Origin: Undaria pinnatifida
Lineage: Eukaryota > Sar > Phaeophyceae > Laminariales > Alariaceae
DNA length: 64,000 nt
Direction of reading: 5' to 3'
Assembly (NCBI GenBank): GCA_012845835.1
Contig: JABAKD010000029.1
Location: forward strand, 6,130,405 to 6,194,404
Numbering within the stretch: the stretch's first letter is position 1; every line of letters begins with the position of its first letter. Both the position numbers and the translations under genes were made by a program. Of this stretch, positions 44,832-54,847 are shown one piece after another. The notes under the pieces are model-generated. The model had not been told where the DNA came from. It made no database searches and was given only the letters and a program-made list of their open reading frames with translations.

Positions 44832-45922
44832 GTTGGAGGACGATGAGGGGAAAAGGGAACTGGTTAGGGAAGGAACTGGACGAGTGGGAGCTGGTGGAGG
44901 AGCTGACAGAGTTCATGGCCTACTGCTGCGCGGAAAGGAAGAATAAGGAGGCGACAGTGGCAGGGAAGCTGATGGCGGTTAACTTTTATCACGAGCAGTG
45001 GGGGGGGCTGTCGCTGCCGCTGCAGCACTTCAGGATTCAGGCCGTGAAGAAGGGAATGAGGAGGGCGCATGCGGAGGCGGGGAACCAGGCACGGGTAAGG
45101 AGGCCGCTGACGTGGGAGATGATCAGAGTGATGGAGGAGAGTATCGGCGCGTGGGGGGTAGGGGGAAGGATCGTGTGGATCGGGCTGGCACTGACGTATC
45201 AGCTGCTGCTGAGGGCTTCGGAACTATTCGCGGAGGAAGGAGGAAAGGTGCATGAGGTTTACTGCTTGAGGAGGGGGGACGTGGCTTTCTTCGAGAACGG
45301 GGTGCAGCTGGGACCGGGAGGGAAGGAAGCCGCGGATATGGTGGAGATCCGTTTCAAGGGGGGGAAAGGAGACCAGGGGAGAAAAGGCGCGGTAGCCGTG
45401 AGAACAAAAGGTTCGGGGGGGGTCGGGGGGAGGATGGAAGGGAACGTAGTGGACCTGATGGCGGAGCTAGTAGGCTACTACGGGGAGACGGTTCCGGGGG
45501 GGAAAAACGCCCCGCTGATGACCTACAGGAGCGGGGGAAGATGGAAGGTATGGACGAAAGGGCAAGCGACGTTTTGCTTAAGGAGCGGGCTGGAGAGAGT
45601 GGCGAGGAAATGGAAGAAGCAAGGGAAGGGGGCAGTGGGAGAGCTGGTTCCAGAGGAATTCGCGCTGCATTCCGGAAGAATAGGGGGAGCGACAAGGCTG
45701 GCGGAGATGGGAGCACAGCCGTGGGTGATCCAGAGAGAAGGAAGGTGGGCGTCGCAGGCATTCATGGGGTACGTGAGATCGAATATGGAAGACCCCCTTT
45801 GGGTGTCAAGAATTTTGGTAGGGAGGTCAGGAGCGCCGGGCAGACAGCCGGGGCAAGGGACGAGATGGGGGGGGGGGGGGGGGGGGGGGGGGGGGAAGGG
45901 GGGGGGAAGGGGGCGAGGGTAG
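44501..45922 (+). CDS. YR element tyrosine recombinase (frame 2)
   Basis: 473-codon frame; authentic homology starts about residue 95 (VAKSTRKTYAQGWRMWVSW). The catalytic set is complete for the DIRS type: Arg238 in LLLRASELF (nt 45212), His390-x-x-Arg393 in LHSGRIGGAT (nt 45668), Trp416 in GRWASQAF at the third-His position, and nucleophile Tyr424 in FMGYVR (nt 45770). It joins the cDNA to target DNA without target duplication. The C-terminus is poly-Gly from a 29-G run (45867-45895). The N-terminal 90 residues overlap RNase H in another frame and may be shadow. Confidence 0.9.
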   Translation: MGEELQGGKRGSEIGRDDENFGGVGADWGVVLPGEARAGGGERVSRRDNKVEVRNPIEADQRMPCRPVAGPGAWTGRRGDVFGDFARGYGLGRVAKSTRKTYAQGWRMWVSWRTMRGKGNWLGKELDEWELVEELTEFMAYCCAERKNKEATVAGKLMAVNFYHEQWGGLSLPLQHFRIQAVKKGMRRAHAEAGNQARVRRPLTWEMIRVMEESIGAWGVGGRIVWIGLALTYQLLLRASELFAEEGGKVHEVYCLRRGDVAFFENGVQLGPGGKEAADMVEIRFKGGKGDQGRKGAVAVRTKGSGGVGGRMEGNVVDLMAELVGYYGETVPGGKNAPLMTYRSGGRWKVWTKGQATFCLRSGLERVARKWKKQGKGAVGELVPEEFALHSGRIGGATRLAEMGAQPWVIQREGRWASQAFMGYVRSNMEDPLWVSRILVGRSGAPGRQPGQGTRWGGGGGGGGGKGGGRGRG

Positions 45923-46173
45923 GGTAGGGTAGGCGCGAGCGTAGAACGCGGCTTCCGAATGGGCTTCTGGTTGTTGAGGTGATCTGTCGGGTAGGGGGGC
46001 AGGTCAGCCGCGTACAATAGCTGGGAGAGGGAGCGGGGGAGGGAGAGGGGGGGCAAGGAAAACCGGACGAGGGTGAGCCGTCAGTTTCACCCCCCCACCC
46101 CCCCCCCGCGGGCGGGGGGGGGAGAACGCCATGATATTAATGAACACGCATATTTTCGTGAAGAGGAGACCAA
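45923..46173 (+). other. YR element 3' untranslated region
   Basis: GTAGGGTAGGGTAGG after the stop, then G-rich and C-rich runs that could pair (CACCCCCCCACC... with ...GGCGGGGGGGG at about 46091-46125), and a short AT-rich stretch before A2. Any B1 repeat of a split-repeat element should lie here; I could not align one. Confidence 0.5.
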
Positions 46174-46475
46174 AATGTAAGAATGTCGGAACAGTCTGGA
46201 GTTTGGCGGAACGAAGAGGAAATATCGGAGATCCGGGTAGCATAGGAGGGGGGGGGTGGTTCCAGGGGGAGGGATAGCAAAATAGGAGGACTTCAGCAGC
46301 AACAACGTAGCACAGCAGCAGCACACCAGCAGCGAGTAGCTGACACAACGCACGGTAGAGGAAGAAGGGAGTAGCGCCCACGCGGCAGCGACAGCAGCAG
46401 CAGTAGCAGTAGGGAGAAGACGTCAGCAGGGGTAAAGGGGAGAGAGGTGGCTCGGGGAGACACCAATCGCAATCT
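46174..46475 (+). repeat. Right direct repeat A2 of the YR element
   Basis: 302-bp copy of A1. It is followed by CCCACCCTCCCACCCGATTG, which is not next to A1. In PAT/Ngaro elements A2 is embedded between B repeats, so this flank is a candidate B2. Confidence 0.95.
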
Positions 46476-46497
46476 CCCACCCTCCCACCCGATTGTT

Positions 46498-46600
46498 CTG
46501 AGTTAAATCGACACACGACGCGTATTAAAATACGTGAAAGTGTGGTGAGCTAAAGCTTGAATTTTCCTCATCCGACGAAGGATGATATATATAAAAATAA
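46498..46600 (-). repeat. Small repeat S, inverted copy abutting the YR element
   Basis: The reverse complement carries TTTTATTTTT..ATCCTTCGTCGGATGAGG, AGCTCACCACACTTTCACG, TTTTAATACGCGTCGTGTGT and CGATTTAACTCAG. The same order occurs at 48997-49103 and 54627-54740. It is either the right flank of the YR element or an independent insertion. Confidence 0.75.
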
Positions 46601-46835
46601 AATATATATAGTTTCTGCGCACAGAGTGACTAACATCACCCTGTTGACCCTGATAGCTACACTGTAGTTGCAAGGGGAGTCGTCGACCCTATATCCTTAA
46701 TGAGGACACGCTACCCGTATAATACGCGCGATCGGAGTATCACACACAGCTTGCAAAGATGAGTTTCGACAAAATCTTCGATCTCACAGCTGGATGGAGT
46801 GTATTTTCATTTTTATATCGTAATATATATTACTA
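46601..46835 (+). repeat. Family-P repeat, 3' part (continuation of 38671)
   Basis: TATAGTTTCTGCGCACAGAG, CATCACCCTGTTGACCCTGA, TATCCTTAATGAGGACACGC, TACGCGCGATCGGAGTATCA, GCTTGCAAAGATGAGTTTCG, GATCTCACAGCTGG. It is the distal half of the repeat split by the YR insertion. Confidence 0.8.
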
Positions 46836-46936
46836 GGTACTATTTTGTTTGCCCTCCGACATTATGGTGTAGATGTTGTTCCGGTACAAATCGCACATCC
46901 TTCCATAAAGAAAGCAGAAGTAGTACCTAACATATA

Positions 46937-47263
46937 TTTTTTTTTTTTTTTTTTTTTTTAGCACACTTTTACTCTCCAGCTTCTGGACAAGCCGTGGTCA
47001 CAGGTGTAATCCCTTCTTCTCCCCGGTTCTTGCCTTCAATTTTTATCGCGCATAGGGTTCAGCAATCCCACTGCTCGTCGATTGTTCATCGAATGTTGCT
47101 CGTCGATTAACTCACGCTCTCGCGCTTTCCGCAAATCAATTTGTCCACGAGAAAAAGTCCCAACGAATTTATACGAGTATGCACTCGGCGGGGCTCGAAC
47201 TCACGAAACTGACCTATACCAGGCTCGAGGATAACCTGATACGCCACCGGGGCGACCGATAAT
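46937..47263 (-). mobile_element. tRNA-derived SINE, copy 1
   Basis: On the minus strand a tRNA-like head (A box TGGCGTATCAGG at 47246-47235; B box AGTTCGAGCCC at 47201-47191) is followed by about 200 bp of unrelated body and a poly-A tail (poly-T at 46937-46959 on the plus strand). The same body and head occur at 50862-51186 with few differences. Confidence 0.85.
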
Positions 47264-47756
47264 CATGAAGTCGAATGATTGCATCATAAATATGTGGTAT
47301 GTTCCGCCAAGCATTTGCCCTTTTCCACGTTCCCCTCATCTCTCCTTTAAAAACTAGTGTTCACTTTCCCTGTACACCAGGTACCTGGTATCTTTTATCT
47401 GAGAGTCTACCCGTATTGTTTTTCTCCGCTCTAATGGTTGATGTTTGTATGTTCACTCTGGGTGGGGTATTTTGAGCTAGATCCAACATCATATTTTTTC
47501 GCGTATTAATTTGCACTGTTGTGGCGGGTGCATGGCTTTGTCAGGGTTGTTGATACTTGAAGTTAAATGCGTAGGTAAGTTTTCTCTGTCTGAGGGTGTT
47601 CTCATCGTTCTGTTTCTTGTTTTTCTCCAATCTAGTGGCGAGTTTCGGTATTCGTCGGTTGTACTAGGACAACAGCAGTACTAGTGATCTAATGCATATG
47701 TTGATATCAATCAATATATAGCATTCCAGAATTAAAGTTGACCACCACCATACATG
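47264..47756. other. Unassigned spacer
   Basis: AT-rich sequence with no recognised gene or repeat. Confidence 0.45.
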
Positions 47757-48154
47757 GAGCTTTGGCTCTCCTTTGCGGTTGGGTTGTTTCTTCGATTTCC
47801 CCTTCATTTTGTTTGTTTCATTTTTTGTTTTATTTTTATCTTTGTTTTTATTTGTTTTCTTATTTTGTTTCTTGTTTTTTGTTTTTGTTCTTGTTTTTGT
47901 TTTTGTTTTTGTTTATTTCGTATTTCTCTCTTCCAATGTATTTCTGTTGCTGACGTATGTATGTTGTGCCTGTCGTACCCAGTACTAGGGCATGACATTG
48001 CGTTGTCGAATGCATTACGATGCATTATCTCTGTGTCGTGGCTTGTGACCACAGAGCTGATCTTTCTAGGGTGAAGAATCAGTACGGACACTGGGTGTGC
48101 TGGATGTCGACGAGTAGAAGAACGGTTTAATGTGAAGAACACACACACACACAC
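47757..48154 (+). mobile_element. LINE-B 3' end, third copy
   Basis: GAGCTTTGGCTCTCCTTTGC, T-rich (TTTTTGTTTT) UTR, then GTACCCAGTACTAGGGCATG, GTCGACGAGTAGAAGAACGG and a (CA)n tail. Same as 27.6-27.99 kb. It is 5'-truncated within the 3' UTR. Phe-rich frames here are not genes. Confidence 0.85.
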
Positions 48155-48628
48155 ATACATACAATAATCAAATGAATAGACTAAATAAATATAGATCAGT
48201 ATCTAAATAAATAAATGAGCATGCACGAGGCTGCATGACTCGAACCCATGTTTTACGCCTAGATTGTGGATGGTGGATGGTCTGTGGGTGGATGGCTTTG
48301 TCAGGGTTGTTTGTACTTGCGGTTCTAAATATGGGAAAGTTTTCTTCACCCAAAAATAGTTATAACTTTTTGTTCTATATTTTTCGGTACGAGTAGTCGT
48401 ATTCTGGCGGGTTTTGGCACATACATACATATTTTTGTTGTTTTCATAAACGACCCTATTCCGCTCTCCTCGCGTTCTTCAAGTTTAATTATAAATGCCA
48501 ATTCATATGCATGTTTGACGTGCAGTTTTAAAGATTCCTCTGTCAGCTATTTATCTATTCCTCCTGCGGCCTGATGTTGAGGGAAGAGGTGGGCGATACG
48601 AAGCCAAGAGATGAGACATATTAGCTTG
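48155..48628. other. Spacer with a B-box-like site
   Basis: On the minus strand GGGTTCGAGTCATGC (about 48230-48247) matches a pol III B box, but no A box lies at tRNA distance. AAATAAATAAAT repeats flank it. It could be a degraded SINE. Nothing else was recognised. Confidence 0.4.
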
Positions 48629-48692
48629 CAAAGATGAGTTTCGACGAAATCTTCGATCTCACAGCTGGAGTGTATTTTCATTTTTAATATTA
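48629..48692 (+). repeat. Family-P 3' terminal fragment
   Basis: AGCTTGCAAAGATGAGTTTC and GATCTCACAGCTGGAGTGTA. Only the last about 60 bp of the family-P conserved segment is present. A similar minus-strand fragment lies at about 49630-49705 (ACTCCAGCTGTGAGATGGAA). Confidence 0.75.
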
Positions 48693-48996
48693 TTACTGAT
48701 GGCAACTACAGAATACGTATGTCACGTGGTATTTATAAGGCGGAGAACTTGGAGGTTGGAGAGTATCTCTCAGCAAAACTATGAGATAATCTGTCATGGG
48801 TAAAACTCTTCATCGTCGAGTTTTGTATTTTTTGTTGTTGGAATGGCTCTTTGATGCACTAGACTAGATTGTTAACTCGTATTTGATGGGGATCAGTGAC
48901 TTGCAGGAATACTTCTACTATTGGTGGTACTTCCCTTGTATACGTAGCGTGCAGTAGCAGCAGTAGCAGTGGTTGTAGTAGTAGTAGATATTCAGC

Positions 48997-49103
48997 TTTT
49001 TTTTATTTTATTTTTTTATCCTCCGGCGGATGGGGAAAAATAAAGATTTAGCTCATCACACTTCCACATATTTTCATACGCGTCGTGTGTAGATTTAACT
49101 CAG
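48997..49103 (+). repeat. Small repeat S, copy 2
   Basis: TTTTATTTTTTTATCCTCCG, CGGATGGGG, TTTAGCTCATCACACTTCCA, TTTTCATACGCGTCGTGTGT, GATTTAACTCAG. Same blocks and order as the copies at 46.5 and 54.6 kb. Confidence 0.8.
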
Positions 49104-49864
49104 CTGCTTTGGCAGCCCAACGCTAGCTGGCGCACCCTTCGGGTCCCATTGTAGGTATAGCGTAAGCTGTCCCTATTAGTGGTCTTCGTTACAACCCCGG
49201 CAGAGCAAGCCTGTTCTGTCCTTCCTGACATGCAATCGTCATTCAGGGGTGAAAGCCTGTTTGTATCCCATATGACACCTAAATTTTCTTGAGCAGCCGC
49301 ACTTCATTTCAGCCTCATTTCAGCTCTTCTATTTCACTCTCGTTCTTTACCTTTGTCTTTCTTTGCAGAAATACAGGACATTAAAAACACACTATTATCG
49401 AGAGGTGGTCAGCTTTTTACACCCTTGTTTTCGAATACAATACGTACAAAAGTACCGCCTTTCATCTGTTTAAAAGTGTACCGATCCCACCTACAATTAT
49501 GGTTCTGAGAATCTCCCACTGCTCCCCATTCCTACCGAAGGCCTCGGGTCTCAAGAATAATAGCGGGAACTTATTTTATCCCCTCTCCACTACCCACCGC
49601 ACACGCACATACGGGCCGTGGTTATTATAAAAATAAAAATATACTCCAGCTGTGAGATGGAATGTTCTGTCCGAAACTCGTCTTTGCAAACTGTGTGTGG
49701 TGTACTCGGTTGGAGCGTATTACAGTGGTTATTGTAGCGACAGAGCCAGCCAGTTTTTTCCTCTCTCGTCATAACCCGTCCGTGTTCAATCTCGTCGTCT
49801 GTCGTGAAGAAGGTAGATTCGTCAACAACGAGCCGTCTCGACTACGCTCCAGCGACATAAGAGT
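49104..49864. other. Upstream region of the MFS gene
   Basis: Holds a family-P fragment (about 49630-49705, minus) 160-235 bp before the transporter ATG. No TATA box or other promoter element can be called with confidence. Confidence 0.45.
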
Positions 49865-50003
49865 ATGGCTACGTTTCCATACATGCCTATGGTGGCCATT
49901 ATGGCCAGCCTCGTCAGCTCCCTAGTGATGCAAATGAGCGCGTTCTCCTATGCGGGTTACATGGTGCAGTACCTCGGGGTTGTCGACGATAAGGACAAAG
50001 CCG
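49865..50003 (+). CDS. MFS transporter (ZIFL-like), exon 1
   Basis: ATG 49865 opens 46 codons: MATFPYMPMVAIMASLVSSL, then SAFSYAGYMVQYLGVVDDKD, matching the first membrane helix and following loop of zinc-induced-facilitator-like Major Facilitator proteins. The donor G|GTGAG at 50004 leaves phase 1. The next exon starts with GC and restores Gly, giving the family's AGYYAG junction. ZIFL-like proteins are organic-ion or metal-chelate/H+ antiporters of plasma or vacuolar membranes; the substrate here is unknown. The gene continues past the window with at least five exons. Confidence 0.75.
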
Positions 50004-50489
50004 GTGAGACTCGACTGCCTCATACCGGGTACTGTAAACGTTGTGCGAACAGCCAACTTTGTTTGGGCCGGACTCGGCTGGCTTGTTTTTCGCGGGCGAA
50101 AGGAAGCAAGGCGTTTTTCGCATGGTTCTTCTATTAATACAACAGTATCAGTAGTGAGTATGTACAGTCTGCCGTGTTAGTACAGCCTGCCGTACTGTCC
50201 CCCCACCATTGCGTCAAGAAGCATTTCGCCCATCCCCCAATCGCCAGCATATCTCAAAGCTGGTTGACAGCCTGCTAGAAGACTAATGCCCCTGCCTGCT
50301 CATCTTGTTTCTCCACACATGTTGATACTACTCTGTACTGGACAGGTCACTTGACAGGTCAACAAATTCATGCCTAAGTGAACGTCAATGCGTGTACGTA
50401 GTCATGCAGGGATATTTTTTACGTAACTTTTGTCCACATGCTGCGCTTGTTTCTGGCTCGACGTGCAGTGCTTATCATATCCCTCAACA

Positions 50490-50712
50490 ACGGGTTTTAT
50501 AGTGTGCACGTACAGATAGACAAACATCACCCTGTTCGCCCTGGTACAAGCTACACACTGTTGTTCCCAGGGGAGTCGCCGACCTGTATCCTTGATGGGG
50601 ACACACATCCAGTAATACGCGCGATCGGAGTATCACACACAGCTTGCAATGATGAGTTTCCATAACCTTCGATTTCACAGCGGGGGAGCGTATTTTCTTT
50701 TGTAATATATGC
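50490..50712 (+). repeat. Family-P conserved segment, diverged copy
   Basis: ACGGGTTTTATAGTGTGCAC, CACCCTGTTCGCCCTGG, GGGGAGTCGCCGACCTGTAT, TACGCGCGATCGGAGTATCA and AGCTTGCAATGATGAGTTTC. The poly-C part is absent. A further degraded 3' piece is at about 51795-51860. Confidence 0.75.
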
Positions 50713-50860
50713 TGGAAGCATCTGGTACCCAATTTTGGGAGTTTTCGTTTTTTTCGGCAGGGTCCTACAATACAGGACTTGAACGTACCATCTGGAATAT
50801 ACCTTGGAAAGCTCTTGCCGAGAGCTTCGGAATTAACCTACTACCAACTTCTGAAGTGCG

Positions 50861-50861
<1 letters not shown>

Positions 50862-50893
<32 letters not shown>

Positions 50894-51186
50894 ACACTTT
50901 TACTTTCCAGCTTCTGGACAAGCGGTGGTCACAGGTGTCATCCCTTCTCCTCCCCGGTTCTTGCCTTCAATTTTTATCGCGCATAGGGTTCAGCAATCCC
51001 ACTGCTCGTCGATTTTTCATCGAACGTTGCTAACTCACGCTCTCGCGCTTTCCGCAAGTCAATTTGTCCACAAGAAAAAGTCCCAACGAATTTATACGAG
51101 CATGCACTCGGCGGGGCTCGAACTCACGAAACTGACCTATCTATACCAGGCTCGAGGATAACCTGATACGCCACCGAGGCGACCGG
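50862..51186 (-). mobile_element. tRNA-derived SINE, copy 2
   Basis: Same structure as the copy at 46.9 kb: A box complement CCTGATACGCCA at 51162-51173, B box complement GGGCTCGAACT at 51114-51124, body, and a poly-T tail of about 30 on the plus strand (50862-50891). Both SINE copies lie within 100-150 bp downstream of a family-P 3' end. Confidence 0.85.
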
Positions 51187-52539
51187 TGTGTACTTCACCA
51201 CGACGTGCTGACCATCACAGCAGACGCACATCGTACCAAACAAAGTGACACGTTTCAACAACTATATGTGGTGGTCCAAACAGAAAAGAACTGTGCATAT
51301 ATCGAAAGCCACGTAACACAGCAGTGTTTTTGTATCAGAATGGTCCCTCATCCCCTCGGCTTAAATTATACAACACTAAGGGTAAAATGTAAGATAAACC
51401 CCTGTACACCACATACGCCTACAACATGGTTGAATCCCCGTACAAAATAACGATAGATCTAGCTCAAAATCCGCCACCTAAATATCAATACCAACACAAA
51501 CCATTATAGTGTAGTGGAAAAAAAACAAAACACACGTGCAAAACCAAACTCATCCACATAGATAGTACATCACAAGTACGAACAACGCGGCTTGCACGTC
51601 CTAAAATAGCTTTTAATATACAAACATTAACCATTAAACTTGGGTTCTACTGGAGAAAAACAAAAAATGTAGTCTACACTATAGTCTATAGTATAGACTG
51701 CTCGTGTACGTTTTTTTTTTTTCAACAAAAAAGGATATGATCCCTCCCATTAAGAAAAATCTCACCGACACAGTATGTAAACAAATACCAACAGCGCAGC
51801 TTGCAAAGATGAGTATTGGCCCGAAATTCGTCGAACTCACGGCTGACGTGTTTGAAATATAAAAAATATAAAAATATAAAACAAAGAATATACCATATGA
51901 CCTTCGTCCACTTTAACTAATTCCGTCACCCAGGTGAACACTAGAACAACAATAAAGAGTTATCTACAGGATGCAGTTAGTTGCCAAAAAAAACTTATTT
52001 TTCCCCCCTCCCCCTGACAAAAAGATGAAAGATCTATAGACTAATACGATAACCTTTAAAAAAAACAGGAAGTGCTCAAATCGATAAGGTGTCTTAGACA
52101 GGTCTTCTAACAAATAGGAGTTGCAGATGCTTCCGCCATACATAGCTCTGCTGGGTGATGCTTGGGTCGGTTGAGTTGTATGTACCGTTTACACTCAACA
52201 AATAGTAGACCCAAAATAGTCCACCCTACTCACATGCATATTTACTATTATCGATAATTTTCGCTTTTTCAGTCTGTCTACCTGTATAGGATGCGAGTCT
52301 CTTCATTCAGTAGGGTGCATCTTTGTTTCATGTTCGCTGCGGTAAGCTACCACTCCAGATAATAACTAGAGATACTGCACCCCGTTTTGTGACCACGGCC
52401 CTGCGATAGGTTCTGGTCATTAATTGTAACGGCGATAGTAACGATCACACTACCACTTCCCCCATCCAGTGCCTTTGCTTGATGCTTGAGCATTTTTTTT
52501 CCATCATTTTTTGTTTGTCCTAGACCCTCTAAGGCCATT
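51187..52539. other. Intronic sequence, unassigned
   Basis: AT-rich; short frames only. A degraded family-P 3' fragment near 51795-51860 is the only recognisable item. Confidence 0.45.
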
Positions 52540-52635
52540 TCTTACAATATCGGATTCCCCCAGTCGGAAACGGCCCTACTCGACAGTACTGTTTTCGACT
52601 GAATTCTTCTGGTCCTTCTTCTTCGGTCAGACGAC
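52540..52635 (+). repeat. Left arm of an inverted pair flanking LINE-A
   Basis: AAGGCCATTTCTTACA, TCGGATTCCCCCAGTCGGAA, TTTTCGACTGAATTCTTCTG. The reverse complement of 57091-57190 has AAGGCCATTTATTAAG, TCGGATTCCGCAGTCGAAAA, GGATTCTTCCGGTTC in the same order. The GTCGAAAA motif also recurs between (about 52.69, 53.17 kb). It may be a DNA transposon into which LINE-A inserted. Confidence 0.6.
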
Positions 52636-54626
52636 AGAGAGCGGTATACCGCCACCATTCCGCGCCACCGTACGGTAAAGCAGAATACACCTGGGTTTTC
52701 GACTCCGATCCGCGACGCTGATTGGTTAACTCAGCCTCAAACCGGTTTTTGACACCAATTATTGGCGGTACATCGTACCGCGGCTTCTGAGTTCGGCCGT
52801 CACGGTTTCCTGACGCGACTCATGACGCTTCCTGCTGCAAAATGCACCATGCGGACAGGCTTTGCCCCAGGCTCTTCACGGCAGAACTGGCCCAAGCCCC
52901 GTTCTTTTCGAAAAACCAATTTTCTTTTTTTTTGTTTTATTTTGTCACATATCTGGGACATAATTATTCTGCCATTAAAGCCATTTCTTATACAGACGGT
53001 TTTGTCAGACGAAAACGACTGTTTTTGAACGAAGCCCAAATCGGGCTTTCTTACACAGCCAAAAAAGGGCCTTTTCGACTCATCTTTTTTTTACTGAGTT
53101 TTCTGATTTATTTGGGGGATCCAGTCGATTTTTTTTTCGGACTATATATATATATATATATCTGTCAGTCGAAAAACTCAGTCGAAACGTTTTACACCTG
53201 TTTATTTAACCCATCGCATCGCTCATCCCACCACAAAACACACACTCACACGCCCACACACCCATACCAGGTACCACACAGCAGTATCATACAACAGCGG
53301 TGACCCTGTCTTGTCCATCACTGCTGTTGCTTCCCCCCGCAAGTCAGCGTGGCGCACTCCTAGATCCGCTCGCCAGCAGCGTGTATCACACGACAGCAGT
53401 ACGCGCGCTATCGATGCCATCGTGCAAACAACGGCTACCCCTGCTGTAGCTTTGGCGGCTCTCGGCTGTTTGCAACGCCACGAACGGAGCGTTGGCGGCT
53501 TTTGGCTTAGCCCAACGCCACTAACCCTCTTGGACAAAGGTTCGTCGCGCGTGAAGCACACGTTGCTCACAAAGAACGCGCGAAGCACAGAGCTGCCAAC
53601 CGATTTTCGACGGCCATGCAGCAGTACCCCCTCACACCAACCGCCTACTAGGAAGACCACAAAAAGTATAAAACCGCTTCGACTGATGATAGGATTGATC
53701 TAACGGACCCGCAACTCCGGATGAATTTCCAAAGCGCGATAACAGCTAAGCTTGCCTCCCGATATCCGGTAAAAAATGCCGGAAGCGTTGATGACATGAC
53801 CTCATTACTGTCGAATGCGGCCGACACAGCGCACCCTATTCGGCGCAAACAAGTACTGGGGAAATGGTGTGCGGCCGAGGAGACGAAAGCGGAGTTGAAC
53901 GCACGATGGTAGGACAAGGAAGACGCGAAGGAACGGGTCCGTTCTGCTGTAAACGATCGTGGTCTACGGCGAGCCTTGAAGGAACCCACCAAACAGCTGA
54001 AACTCACGAGGGAGAAAGCTGTACAGAGGTTCTTCGAAGATTATGTTAGCCAACTCGATAGGCGTATCCGAGAAGCTGATCAATTAGACTTCTCCAAACA
54101 CCTTAAGAGGCTGGACGTGGAAGGGAAGAGGACGTTAAACTCGCAGTGCATCAAAGACGAGGAAGGCCGATTGCTGCGGGATAATGCCACAAATCCGCGA
54201 GCGGTGGGTGAAGTGGTTTCACAAACTGCCTAACACCAAATCGTCGACCCTTGACCCGAGCATTGTGGACGAGCTTAAGCAGTGACCCCCGTGCACACCA
54301 CTGGACGATGTTCCGTCAAGGTACGAAGTAGAAGAGACGATCCGTGCGTTGGCGGACCGAAAGGCGGTATGACCCGATGGTCTTCCGGCCGAACTTATGA
54401 AGGTTTTGGCCGACGAAGGAGAATTCAACACTCTCGGAAAGTTTCACGATAGTCCACGATATCGTCGCTGTGTTGAGGGGAGTTCACAACGATAAATGTG
54501 CTTCACAAGAAGAATGGTCGGACTGAGTGTGGCAGTTATCGTGGCATCTCCCTCGTGGCTCTCGCCGGCAAAGTACTCCTCAAAGTCATCGTGGGGCGCC
54601 TGAGTGACTATTGCGAACGCGAGAAC

Positions 54627-54740
54627 TTTTTTTTTTATCCTCCGGCGGATGGGGGATAATTATTGTTAGGCTCACCACACTTCCACGAATTTTCATACGC
54701 GTCGTGTGTCGATTTACCTCAGTTGGGTTGCGAAAAGAAC
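54627..54740 (+). mobile_element. Small repeat S inserted in LINE-A
   Basis: Compared with the minus LINE-A copy (GAACGTGAGAACATTCTTCC), the plus copy is interrupted after GCGAGAAC by a T run, ATCCTCCGGCGGAT, the CACACTTCCACG and ACGCGTCGTGTGTC blocks and a short tail, then resumes near ATTCTGCTGG. AGAAC occurs on both sides (54622-54626 and 54736-54740) and may be a 5-bp target duplication. This shows repeat S is mobile. Confidence 0.75.
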
Positions 54741-54847
54741 TGACATTCTGCTGGAGGAACAGTGTGGGTTCAGACCCCAACGCTGGACGGTTGAAATGAT
54801 GTTCAGTACGACGACTGCAGCAACTGGCGCGGAAGAACGACACACCA

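Larger units (their letters stand above)
38672..46496 (+). mobile_element. Tyrosine-recombinase retrotransposon (DIRS order, PAT/Ngaro-like)
   Basis: Direct repeats A1 and A2 (303/302 bp, one-base difference) bound a coding region with Gag-like, RT, RNase H and tyrosine recombinase in that order. No aspartic protease or DDE integrase is present, which defines the DIRS order. Direct rather than inverted termini favour PAT/Ngaro-like split repeats, though I could not align a convincing B1/B2 pair. The element interrupts a family-P repeat. Near-identity of the termini implies a recent insertion. Confidence 0.9.

Noticed and set aside
47178-47263. tRNA gene on the minus strand at the SINE head (also at 51110-51186)
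   Set aside because: T-stem pairing is poor, the head continues into a shared non-tRNA body with a poly-A tail, and two copies share that body. So it is a SINE, not a tRNA gene.
48230-48247. B-box-like GGGTTCGAGTC as evidence of a tRNA
   Set aside because: No A box or cloverleaf partner upstream.
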